A model generated the notes under the pieces. That model did not search any database and was not told the DNA's origin. It saw only the letters and a program-made list of their open reading frames with translations. Positions 1 to 7,458 of a stretch of 8,051 bases of DNA are shown here, piece after piece. The translations under genes were made by a program, and so were the position numbers. The stretch covers positions 1 to 8,051 of the forward strand of contig JALTAS010000200.1 in the NCBI GenBank assembly GCA_027058925.1, read 5' to 3'. Numbering within the stretch: the first letter of the stretch is position 1; the number at the start of each line of letters is the position of its first letter. The DNA comes from Persephonella sp. Lineage in GTDB: Bacteria; Aquificota; Aquificia; Aquificales; Hydrogenothermaceae.

Positions 1-1854
1 TGTTAACGGAACAACTGAAAGAGGTTTTCCTGTTTCAGGATCGTACTGCTCTGCAAGAAGACCTGCTTGAGACTGTCTTTCAACAACCCAGTTTATAAGT
101 TTGAGGGCTTCATCAATCTGATCTGTTGCAATGTACCAGTCTGCCAGCCACATAGTTGTTATTATCCATGGGTTTCCGGGGTAATATCTGTCAATTCTGT
201 GGTAAAGATCTCCCTCAAACCTTGCAAGTCCTTTGATGCCAAAATCTACCCATAATCTGTCTTTTATTGCATAAACTGTGTTGAGAACCCTGTAATCGTT
301 TGGGGGAAGCATCCCCGTGAAGAAAACAGATATGAGGCTCGCATCAACTGTAAGATCCTCCATAAGATTTCCATTTTTATCTCTGACCAGCATCTTGACA
401 AATCTTTCAGCTTTTTTATTGTACAGATATTTCAGTATTGCCTGTCTTACTTCTCTTGCAGCCTTTTCATACCTTTTTGATTCATCTATATTTCCCGTCA
501 GATGTGCCATTTTTGATGCAGACATAAGTCCTGCAAACACTGTAGCAGATGTGTATGTAAGGACGCCCCTTCTTTCTTCCCAGGGATCATAGCTTTCAAG
601 TGGTAGACCCCTTTCGTCCCTGTATCTAACCATAAACTCTGCGGCAGGTCTAACAAGAGAGCCGTACATTCTGTCTATGAACTCAATATCCTTTGTAATC
701 TTGTAGTGGTGATATAAAGCCCATATAACGAGAGCTGTTTCATCTTCCTGAATAGGAAGCTGGGGTTTTCCCTCCTGATCTATCCATGGATGCCATGATG
801 AGCCGAAAGACTCGTCTGGAAGGTATTTTTGTAGAAAATAACCTTTTTTTGTCAAAGTTTTTGATGCAAACTCAAAGAACTTTTTTGTTGTGTTTCCGTA
901 GCCTGCCCTGTCAAGAGCCATAACGATAAATGCATTATCCCTTGGCCATGAGTAGCTGTAATGATCCTTATTAAATCTGTGGAATATACTTGAGTCTGCA
1001 GATGCTATTATGGCTCCTCTATTATCTATGTGGGCTTTTATGATAAGCAGGCTTTTGTTGTAAAGCTCTCTTATTTTTCTGCTTATTGAGCTTTTTATCT
1101 CCTTTTTTTCTTTCAGCCAGCTGTTGTGGAATATTTCCGTCTCCTCAATAAAATGCTGTATTCCTTCTTCAAGCATTCTTTTCTGTTTTTCTTCAAGGTC
1201 ATCAAAACTTTTTCCTGCTATTATGTAGTAATAAAACTCCTTTTCTTCTTCTGGCTGAAGATCAGTGTAATATGCAACAGCACTGTCAATATCTCCCCTT
1301 GCTATAGGATTTTTCCCAAGTTTCTGGTTTTTAATCTGGTTCATACATGACTCTTTTTTTACACTTATGGTGTAGTCTGAGATCTCTGGATATATAGAAA
1401 CAAGAAGGTATGTTGATTCTCTATAATGGACAAGTCCTTTCATATCCGGATGGTAAAGGGCTGTATTTCCTGCTTCTGTTTCATAAAGGCAAAAGTCGTG
1501 GTAAAAAAATATCTTTATATTCTTTTTCTCTTTTGTTAGATTTTTTACAGTTATTTTTCTGATATAAACAGGAAGGTATTTGTGTATAAGATCATTTATT
1601 CTTAGAGATACTCCAAGATCTTTATTGACGGCTTTTATATCTGTGATAAGGCTGTTTTTTTTGTATGAAAACTTTCTTTCCCAGCCTTCATCCATGTATC
1701 TAAGATCGCCGTCAACAGAAACTATCAGGTGGTTTTTGTTTCCCCTTAGATGGTTGTACTGTCCAACATAGGGAAAGTAAATATCTCTAAGAGACAGGTA
1801 CTTGTCAAAATTTATAAAAAACTGACCGTTTGATATTACAGCTTCTCTGTACAT
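1..1854 (-). CDS. GH15 family glucoamylase-like glycoside hydrolase (C-terminus cut by window edge)
   Basis: The frame is open from an ATG at 1854 to the left edge, giving 618 residues with no stop. GH15 enzymes are inverting exo-hydrolases that release glucose from alpha-glucans, and some members are trehalases or glucodextranases. The N-terminal ~250 residues fit the family's beta-sandwich domain; the rest is the (alpha/alpha)6 catalytic barrel. Visible signatures are YSYSWPRDN (W303, R305, D306), SSWHPWID followed by PIQEDETALVIW, DPWEERRG (likely catalytic acid E426 or E427), and LLAEQYDPETG (likely catalytic base E602), ending in PLSVVPLT, where the family normally continues WSHA. Only a few dozen residues should be missing. 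There is no signal peptide, so a cytoplasmic role on glycogen or maltodextrin is inferred. The ATG lies 1 bp after the moaD stop and lacks a strong Shine-Dalgarno site, suggesting translational coupling. Exact substrate cannot be told from sequence. Confidence 0.92.
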   Translation of the reverse strand, partial: MYREAVISNGQFFINFDKYLSLRDIYFPYVGQYNHLRGNKNHLIVSVDGDLRYMDEGWERKFSYKKNSLITDIKAVNKDLGVSLRINDLIHKYLPVYIRKITVKNLTKEKKNIKIFFYHDFCLYETEAGNTALYHPDMKGLVHYRESTYLLVSIYPEISDYTISVKKESCMNQIKNQKLGKNPIARGDIDSAVAYYTDLQPEEEKEFYYYIIAGKSFDDLEEKQKRMLEEGIQHFIEETEIFHNSWLKEKKEIKSSISRKIRELYNKSLLIIKAHIDNRGAIIASADSSIFHRFNKDHYSYSWPRDNAFIVMALDRAGYGNTTKKFFEFASKTLTKKGYFLQKYLPDESFGSSWHPWIDQEGKPQLPIQEDETALVIWALYHHYKITKDIEFIDRMYGSLVRPAAEFMVRYRDERGLPLESYDPWEERRGVLTYTSATVFAGLMSASKMAHLTGNIDESKRYEKAAREVRQAILKYLYNKKAERFVKMLVRDKNGNLMEDLTVDASLISVFFTGMLPPNDYRVLNTVYAIKDRLWVDFGIKGLARFEGDLYHRIDRYYPGNPWIITTMWLADWYIATDQIDEALKLINWVVERQSQAGLLAEQYDPETGKPLSVVPLT

Positions 1855-1855
1855 C

Positions 1856-2101
1856 TTAACCGCCGCTTACAGGTGGTATAAGAGCCACAGTGTCTCCATT
1901 TTTAAGTTTTGTCTGGATATCTGCATACTCTTCATTTACGGCAATCATTATGTTTTTTATACTTTCGGACATATCTGGATACTTTTTTTGTATCTCTTTT
2001 ATAAGATCAGATACTGTGGAATCTTCCTTTATTTCAAAAAATTCTGTACTTTTTTTGAGCCTGTCTTTTATGGAAGAAAAGTAAAGAACCTTAACCTTCA
2101 A
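1856..2101 (-). CDS. moaD: MoaD-type sulfur carrier protein (molybdopterin synthase small subunit)
   Basis: An 81-residue ubiquitin-like (beta-grasp) protein of normal MoaD length. The C-terminal run NGDTVALIPPVSGG (68-81) is the MoaD hallmark: the terminal Gly-Gly is adenylated and converted to a thiocarboxylate, which donates sulfur to precursor Z in molybdopterin synthase together with MoaE. The start is a TTG at 2101, inside the last codons of the upstream reductase (11-base overlap); a GGGAG site at 2109-2113 with 7-nt spacing supports it, and the resulting N-terminus (MKVKVLYFSSIKD) matches the family. The stop is 1 bp before the GH15 start. No moaE, moaA, moaC or moeB is in the window, so its partner must be encoded elsewhere. 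A related sulfur-carrier role (ThiS-like or tungsten cofactor) is possible, but the PPVSGG end favours MoaD. Confidence 0.9.
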   Translation of the reverse strand: MKVKVLYFSSIKDRLKKSTEFFEIKEDSTVSDLIKEIQKKYPDMSESIKNIMIAVNEEYADIQTKLKNGDTVALIPPVSGG

Positions 2102-2756
2102 ACTTTATCTCCCATTCTGTAATAAGATGAGATCCTTTCATAAAGTGTGCTCTTAGCTTTAGCTTCACAACCTCGTCAAAGGAGTAAAATCCTTCTCCTC
2201 CTACCAATGTTGGGGTGTCTGTTCCTCCAACTATAAACGGTATATGTATCAGTCTGATCTCATCAACAAGTCCAAGTCTGAGAAGGTTCCAGTTAAGTGT
2301 AGCCCCTCCTTCAACCATAAGATTTCTTATTCCCTTTTTGTATAGCATGTCCATCATATCTATAAGATCAACAGACTCCTCACCGCATTTTATAACCTCA
2401 ACCTTTTCTTCAAGGGCTTTCACTTTTTCCTCAGGGGCTGAATTTGATGTTACTATTATTGTTGGTGCATGTTTTTCCAATATATTGGCATCTATAGGTA
2501 TGTCTGCCTTTGATGTTGGAACTATTCTTGTGGGATTTTTTCCCTCAACATACCTTACTGTCAAAAAAGGGTTGTCTGTCCTTATAGTTTCTGCGCCTAC
2601 CATTATTCCGTCAACCTTTGCCCTCAGCTCGTGGAGATACCTGTTTGCCTCATCGTCCATAAATTGCATTATCTCTTTTGATGATCTTCCTTTTCTGAGG
2701 GTAAGCTTACCGTCAACTGTAACCTCTGAGACTATTATTGTGTAAGGTCTGTGCAT
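2091..2756 (-). CDS. 2,5-diamino-6-ribosylamino-4(3H)-pyrimidinone 5'-phosphate reductase (archaeal-type RED, RibD C-terminal family)
   Basis: A 221-residue stand-alone protein of the RibD C-terminal / dihydrofolate-reductase-like fold. It would reduce the ribose of a pyrimidine intermediate of riboflavin synthesis to ribitol with NAD(P)H. Family motifs are EVTVDGKLTLRKG (11-23), VGAETIRTDNPFLTVR (53-68, substrate and cofactor pocket), NPTRIVPTSKADIP (74-87), LMVEGGATLNWNLL (146-159) and the C-terminal VDEIRLIHIPFIVGG (164-178). The zinc-deaminase domain of bacterial RibD (HAE, PCxxxGRT-type motifs) is absent, and the length matches archaeal and fungal RED/RIB7 enzymes. Such enzymes act on the diamino substrate before deamination. 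Its ATG at 2756 follows an AAGGGGAA site (2761-2768) that overlaps the stop of the phosphatidyltransferase gene 11 bp upstream; its own end overlaps moaD by 11 bases. The exact substrate (amino versus oxo form) is inferred from family likeness. Confidence 0.85.
   Translation of the reverse strand: MHRPYTIIVSEVTVDGKLTLRKGRSSKEIMQFMDDEANRYLHELRAKVDGIMVGAETIRTDNPFLTVRYVEGKNPTRIVPTSKADIPIDANILEKHAPTIIVTSNSAPEEKVKALEEKVEVIKCGEESVDLIDMMDMLYKKGIRNLMVEGGATLNWNLLRLGLVDEIRLIHIPFIVGGTDTPTLVGGEGFYSFDEVVKLKLRAHFMKGSHLITEWEIKFEG
2109..2113 (-). promoter_or_regulatory. Shine-Dalgarno site deciding the moaD TTG start
   Basis: The minus strand reads GGGAG followed by 7 nt and TTG. It lies inside the coding end of the upstream reductase. 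No ATG or GTG alternative would preserve the beta-grasp N-terminal strand, so this site fixes the unusual start. Confidence 0.7.
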
Positions 2757-2767
2757 TCTTTTCCCCT

Positions 2768-3391
2768 TTAGTCATAATCTTTGTTGTATTTTACATACAG
2801 ATAAATAACCCTCTGGAAGAGGGATAATGTCATCAGGGCTGTTATTATTATGAACCCTGTTTGAAGCCCGCCAAATATATGAAAGTGCTCAAAAACAGAA
2901 AAAATAACGATCGCCAGCATAGTTTCAGGTCTTCCAAAAAATCCGATCCCTTCAAGGGGATCATCTATCTTTCCTTTTTCCCTGTTTGCAAAACCTATCT
3001 CTGCATAAGCAACAGGTTTTATAAATGTGTGGAGCATATTAACAACAACAGCCAGAGCTGTAAGCACAGGTGTTGAGTATGTTATACCTATGAAAAAAAG
3101 AACAAAACCGTCAACAAACTTATCTGCAAGCCAGTCAAAAACAGCACCAAATTTTGATGATTTTTCTGTTTCCCTTGCTACAATACCGTCCATAAGATCA
3201 AAAAATCCGCTCAAAAACAGGAAAAAAGCTGCTGTAAGGGGCTTTCCCTTATAAAAAGAAAATGCAGCAAAAAGCCCCATAGCCACAGATATAAGGGTAA
3301 TTACATTCGGCGTTATGTGTGCCTTAACAAAAATAAGCCCGAACGGTTCGTATATCTTTTTTAAAGATTTTCTTTTTGATGTTAAATTCAT
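2768..3391 (-). CDS. CDP-alcohol phosphatidyltransferase family membrane protein
   Basis: A 207-residue integral membrane enzyme. It carries the complete family signature: D65-x2-D68-G69-x2-A72-R73-x8-G82-x3-D86-x3-D90, where the aspartates bind two metal ions and the CDP moiety and D90 is the likely catalytic base. These enzymes join a CDP-linked lipid to a polar alcohol (glycerol phosphate, inositol phosphate, serine) with loss of CMP. Hydrophobic segments near residues 28-48, 52-64, 94-108, 108-124, 157-170 and 176-195 fit the usual six helices. HITPNVIT (26-33) precedes the first helix as in PgsA and archaetidylinositol-phosphate synthase relatives; GFFGRPETM (150-158) resembles the basic, R-containing stretch of the latter group. 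Which alcohol is used cannot be read from the motif. The start at 3391 has an AAAGGG site (3398-3403), which overlaps the ilvC stop; the gap to ilvC is 11 bp. Confidence 0.88.
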   Translation of the reverse strand: MNLTSKRKSLKKIYEPFGLIFVKAHITPNVITLISVAMGLFAAFSFYKGKPLTAAFFLFLSGFFDLMDGIVARETEKSSKFGAVFDWLADKFVDGFVLFFIGITYSTPVLTALAVVVNMLHTFIKPVAYAEIGFANREKGKIDDPLEGIGFFGRPETMLAIVIFSVFEHFHIFGGLQTGFIIITALMTLSLFQRVIYLYVKYNKDYD

Positions 3392-3402
3392 TTACAACCC
3401 TT

Positions 3403-4425
<1,023 letters not shown>

Positions 4426-4430
4426 TTAAA

Positions 4431-4459
4431 ATATTACACTAATATGTTTTTATAATCAA
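4431..4459 (-). promoter_or_regulatory. Possible internal sigma-70-type promoter before ilvC
   Basis: TTGATT (4454-4459), a 17-bp spacer, then TAATAT (4431-4436); each box matches the consensus at four of six positions. It spans the last codons of the exported-protein gene. In such AT-rich DNA chance matches are common, so this is a weak call. Confidence 0.25.
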
Positions 4460-5059
4460 AATCCCTTTAAAACGGTATCCTCTGAGTATGTAATCAAAAA
4501 CTTTTGATGCTTCAGCACTGTTTAGAATAATAGTATCTATATTTATAAGGGCATTTCCTACCGTTATATGTTCTACATCCTCACCTTTAAACTCTTTTGC
4601 CTGTGTGTAGTTGATGAGTATGTCTCCATTTTGAGATGTTACTTTAAGTATACTGCTGAATCTTTTTGAGAATGTTAATACCTTGAGATATACATGCTTT
4701 TCTGTTTTTTTTCTGATGCTGAGAAATTTTATCTTTTCTGGGAGGTTATCTATCTTCTGGGAAAGATCCTGAGCATCTTTAGAGGAAAAACAGATTATCC
4801 TGTATATATCTTTGTTTTTATAAATATCAAAACATAGATTGTAGCTTCCTGCTATTGATGAAAGATAGGGTTTTATAGTATAAGGGTAGCTTTTCTTAGA
4901 TGTGAACTTTTCTGTGTTTTCAAAATTGTCAACCAGAAATGTGTGGAATATAGAGCTGTATTCTGAAGGAAGATTTCTCAAAACAGGCTTCTTTATACCT
5001 ATCTCTCCAGCAGAAACCTGCAGTGCCCAGAAAAATAAAATCGCAAAAATGTAGATCAT
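4439..5059 (-). CDS. Unrecognised exported protein with N-terminal signal peptide
   Basis: I do not recognise this 206-residue protein. Residues 1-17 (MIYIFAILFFWALQVSA) form a hydrophobic signal with a likely signal peptidase I site VSA|GE; the n-region has no Lys or Arg, which is unusual. There is no lipobox Cys. The mature part is basic and polar with two cysteines (C76, C90) and alternating hydrophobic patterns (YIRC-like strands near 75-91, VYLKVLTF 123-130, SILKVTSQNGDILINY 136-151, NALINIDTIIL 169-179, FKGILIIKTY 197-206) that suggest a beta-rich fold. A second membrane helix is not seen. It starts within an ATGA overlap with the ilvN stop (4 bases), with no strong Shine-Dalgarno site, so translation is probably coupled to ilvN. 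An in-frame TAA lies three codons upstream, so no longer start exists. Placement between ilvN and ilvC implies co-transcription, not necessarily shared function. Confidence 0.8.
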   Translation of the reverse strand: MIYIFAILFFWALQVSAGEIGIKKPVLRNLPSEYSSIFHTFLVDNFENTEKFTSKKSYPYTIKPYLSSIAGSYNLCFDIYKNKDIYRIICFSSKDAQDLSQKIDNLPEKIKFLSIRKKTEKHVYLKVLTFSKRFSSILKVTSQNGDILINYTQAKEFKGEDVEHITVGNALINIDTIILNSAEASKVFDYILRGYRFKGILIIKTY

Positions 5060-5622
5060 TCTAATTTATGTTCCTGAAGCCCTTCTTTTGCTGATTCTCT
5101 TGTTAATGCAAGCACTCCTGTTCTTGCTATATCTTTTAGTCCAAATGGTCTGAGCAGGTTTATGAAAGCGTCAATCTTTTCTGAATCTCCTGTTATCTCT
5201 ATTGTGTAAGTATCCGTTGATACATCAACCACTTTTGCTCTGAATATGTTTACAAGCCTCATTATCTCATCTCTTGCTTTGTCTTCACCTGCATGAACTT
5301 TTATCAGAACAAGCTCCCTTTCAATATGTGGGATATCTGTTATATCCCTTACCCTTAATGTCTCAATAAGTTTTCTAAGCTGTTTTATTATCTGCTCAAC
5401 AACCCTTTCGTTTCCTTCAACAACTATTGTTATTCTTGCAACATTAGGTTCATGTGTTTTACCTACTGTAAGACTTTCTATATTGTATCCTCTTCCTGCA
5501 AACAAAGATGTTATCCTTGTAAGAACTCCAAAGTTGTGCATAACCCTAACAATTATCACATGCTTTCTTGTTTCTGTTTTTGGAAGAGGTCTTACTTTAA
5601 TAGCTTTTATGTCTTCTGTCAT
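5056..5622 (-). CDS. ilvN: Acetolactate synthase small (regulatory) subunit
   Basis: A 188-residue regulatory subunit that binds the catalytic subunit, raises its activity and normally confers valine feedback inhibition. An N-terminal ACT domain (about 20-96) holds HNFGVLTRITSLFAGRGYNI (29-48), and the C-terminal AHAS regulatory domain follows from about residue 100 (HIERELVLIKV, then DAFINLLRPFG and ARTGVLALTR). By alignment from memory to E. coli IlvH, the valine-contact Gly14 is G32 and Asn29 is N47, but the position of Asn11 is His29. About 19 residues precede the ACT domain, more than in IlvH. The ATG at 5622 is supported by AAGGAG (5630-5635), which overlaps the ilvB stop; the intergenic gap is 12 bp. 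The C-terminus overlaps the next gene by 4 bases. Confidence 0.95.
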   Translation of the reverse strand: MTEDIKAIKVRPLPKTETRKHVIIVRVMHNFGVLTRITSLFAGRGYNIESLTVGKTHEPNVARITIVVEGNERVVEQIIKQLRKLIETLRVRDITDIPHIERELVLIKVHAGEDKARDEIMRLVNIFRAKVVDVSTDTYTIEITGDSEKIDAFINLLRPFGLKDIARTGVLALTRESAKEGLQEHKLE

Positions 5623-5634
5623 TTTTGAACTCCT

Positions 5635-7380
5635 TTATCCCACAAGATACATGGTTTCAGCTTCGCCCTTCTGTTTAGGGCTTACTATCATCTCTCTGTA
5701 GCTTTTTCCTGCAGGAACCATAGGTAAAACATTTTCTTCCCTGTCAACCACAAAATCCATAATAACAGGTCTGTCGTTTATCTCCATCGCTTTCTGAAGA
5801 ACCTGTCTGACCTCTTTTGGTTTTGTTGCCCTGAGTCCTACAGCCCCCATAGCCTCAGCAAGCTTTACAAAGTCAGGGTGTACAGCAAGGCATACAGACG
5901 AGTATCTGCTGTCGTAAAAAAGCTGCTGCCACTGTCTTACCATTCCTAAAAACTCATTGTTTATTATGGCTATTTTTACAGGAACCCTGTACTGAACAGC
6001 AGTAATGACATCCTGCATATTCATAACAAATGAACCGTCACCTTCTATCGCAAATACCGTTTTGTCAGGTTTTCCAAGCTTTGCCCCAACTGCTGCAGGA
6101 AAGCCGTATCCCATTGTTCCGAGACCGCCAGAGTTTAGAAACTGTCTTGGGAATTTGTATTTGTAAAACATTGCTGCCCACATCTGGTGCTGTCCAACAC
6201 CTGCAGATATTATCGCTTCCCCTTTTGTGATTTTGTATATCTCCTCTATAACATACTGGGGCTTTATTATTTTGTCAGACTGCTGGTATGTAAGGGGGTG
6301 TTTTTCTCTCCATTTTTCTATCTGCTTCAGCCAGCTTTCCCTTGCTTTGACCCATTCAACAGGTTTTTTCTTCAGTTCCCTTAGAAGTTTCTGAAGAACA
6401 TTTTTAACATCTCCGACGATTGGTATATCAACATGTATATTTTTACTGATGGATGCCGGGTCAATATCTATATGTATTATTTTTGCCTCAGGGGCAAACT
6501 CATCTATCTTTCCTGTCACCCTGTCGTCAAATCTTGCACCTACGGCGATCAGAAGATCACAGTTGTAAACAGCCATATTTGCGTAGTATGTTCCGTGCAT
6601 TCCAAGCATGTGGAGGGCAAGGGGGTGGTTTTCATCAAAAGCCCCTTTTCCCATGTTTGTTGTTGCAACAGGTATCCTTGTAAGTTCTGCAAGCTCCCTC
6701 AGTTCCTCTGAGGCATTTCCTATTATTACTCCGCCTCCAACGTAAAGAACCGGTCTTTTTGCTTTCCTTATAAGCTCTGCAGCTCTTTTTATCTGAACAG
6801 GATTTCCTTCGTAATGTGGTTTGTATCCAGGAAGGGCATCTTCAACATCTTTTATGGTGGGCATTTTGTAGTTATATACCTGCTGTGTTATGTCTTTTGG
6901 TATGTCAACCAGAACAGGTCCCGGTCTTCCTGTTTTTGCAAGATAAAAAGCCTCCCTCAGTATAAGAGCTAAATCTTTAATATCTGTAACAAGAAAGTTA
7001 TGTTTTGTTATAGGTCTTGTTATCCCGACAACATCAGCCTCCTGAAAGGCATCTGTTCCTATGTAGTTTCTTGGAACCTGACCTGTTATTGCTACAACAG
7101 GAACAGAGTCCATGTGGGCTGTCGCCAGACCTGTTACAAGGTTTGTTGCTCCTGGTCCCGATGTTGCAAGAACAACTCCTACCTTTCCCGTAGCCCTTGC
7201 GTACCCATCTGCCATGTGGGCTGCAGCCTGTTCATGTCTTGCAAGAATATTTCTCAAAGGGGCATCAAATAACGCATCGTAAACCTCCATTATGGCACCG
7301 CCGGGAAGTCCGAAAACCGTATCAACCCCCTCCTCAATCAAAACATCTATAACAATATCAGCACCTCTTTTTTCTGGCAT
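5635..7380 (-). CDS. ilvB: Acetolactate synthase large (catalytic) subunit
   Basis: A 581-residue thiamine-diphosphate enzyme condensing pyruvate with pyruvate or 2-oxobutyrate, the first common step of branched-chain amino-acid synthesis. Domains are in the usual order: the PYR domain (about 5-165) with FGLPGG (23-28) and the cofactor-activating glutamate E50 in [15 protein letters not shown]; the FAD-binding middle domain (about 195-340) with VGGGVI and [11 protein letters not shown] (281-291); and the PP domain with the ThDP/Mg2+ motif GDGSF (447-451) through N474-N475. GMVRQWQ (479-485) includes W484, corresponding to the tryptophan that favours 2-oxobutyrate in biosynthetic AHAS, which separates it from catabolic AlsS-type enzymes. 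The ATG at 7380 has GAGGTG at 7389-7394 (8-nt spacing). It is the first gene of the proposed operon and is followed directly by its regulatory subunit. Confidence 0.97.
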   Translation of the reverse strand: MPEKRGADIVIDVLIEEGVDTVFGLPGGAIMEVYDALFDAPLRNILARHEQAAAHMADGYARATGKVGVVLATSGPGATNLVTGLATAHMDSVPVVAITGQVPRNYIGTDAFQEADVVGITRPITKHNFLVTDIKDLALILREAFYLAKTGRPGPVLVDIPKDITQQVYNYKMPTIKDVEDALPGYKPHYEGNPVQIKRAAELIRKAKRPVLYVGGGVIIGNASEELRELAELTRIPVATTNMGKGAFDENHPLALHMLGMHGTYYANMAVYNCDLLIAVGARFDDRVTGKIDEFAPEAKIIHIDIDPASISKNIHVDIPIVGDVKNVLQKLLRELKKKPVEWVKARESWLKQIEKWREKHPLTYQQSDKIIKPQYVIEEIYKITKGEAIISAGVGQHQMWAAMFYKYKFPRQFLNSGGLGTMGYGFPAAVGAKLGKPDKTVFAIEGDGSFVMNMQDVITAVQYRVPVKIAIINNEFLGMVRQWQQLFYDSRYSSVCLAVHPDFVKLAEAMGAVGLRATKPKEVRQVLQKAMEINDRPVIMDFVVDREENVLPMVPAGKSYREMIVSPKQKGEAETMYLVG

Positions 7381-7458
7381 CTGCTTTTCACCTCTAAAAA
7401 ATATATCTGGAGATTGTATATTATTATAAGCTTTAAAACTACTTTTGTATAATCCTAA
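7381..7458. other. Intergenic region between polB fragment and ilvB
   Basis: This 78-bp AT-rich gap holds the proposed promoter and the ilvB ribosome site. I see no stem-loop followed by a T-run downstream of the polymerase stop, so readthrough from that gene into ilvB is possible. The only palindrome noticed is a 6-bp AAGCTT. Confidence 0.6.
7423..7451 (-). promoter_or_regulatory. Likely promoter of the ilvB operon
   Basis: On the minus strand TATACA (7446-7451, four of six matches to TTGACA), 17 bp, then a perfect TATAAT (7423-7428). It lies in the only sizeable gap of the window and points at ilvB. The transcript would begin near 7416, leaving a leader of roughly 35 nt. That is too short for a leader-peptide attenuator or T-box, and neither is visible. 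Confidence 0.55.

Noticed and set aside
1..1854. Apparent absence of a minus-strand gene at the left end with several short plus-strand frames
   Set aside because: Codon-by-codon reading of the minus strand shows an uninterrupted GH15 gene; it lacks only a stop within the window, and the short plus frames are its shadows.
2215..2745. Long plus-strand open frame opposite the reductase gene
   Set aside because: It is antisense to a gene with clear family motifs, shows no recognisable domain, and has the hydrophobic Ser/Phe/Ile-rich composition expected from the complement of a Lys/Glu-rich gene.
5056..5059. Possible frameshift joining ilvN to the exported protein
   Set aside because: The ATGA junction is an ordinary stop-start overlap. 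IlvN is full length, and the downstream protein begins with its own signal peptide; no slippery sequence is seen.
7381..7458. Attenuator, T-box or other amino-acid-sensing leader before ilvB
   Set aside because: The predicted leader is only about 35 nt, without a Leu/Ile/Val-rich leader peptide, a stem-loop or a terminator.
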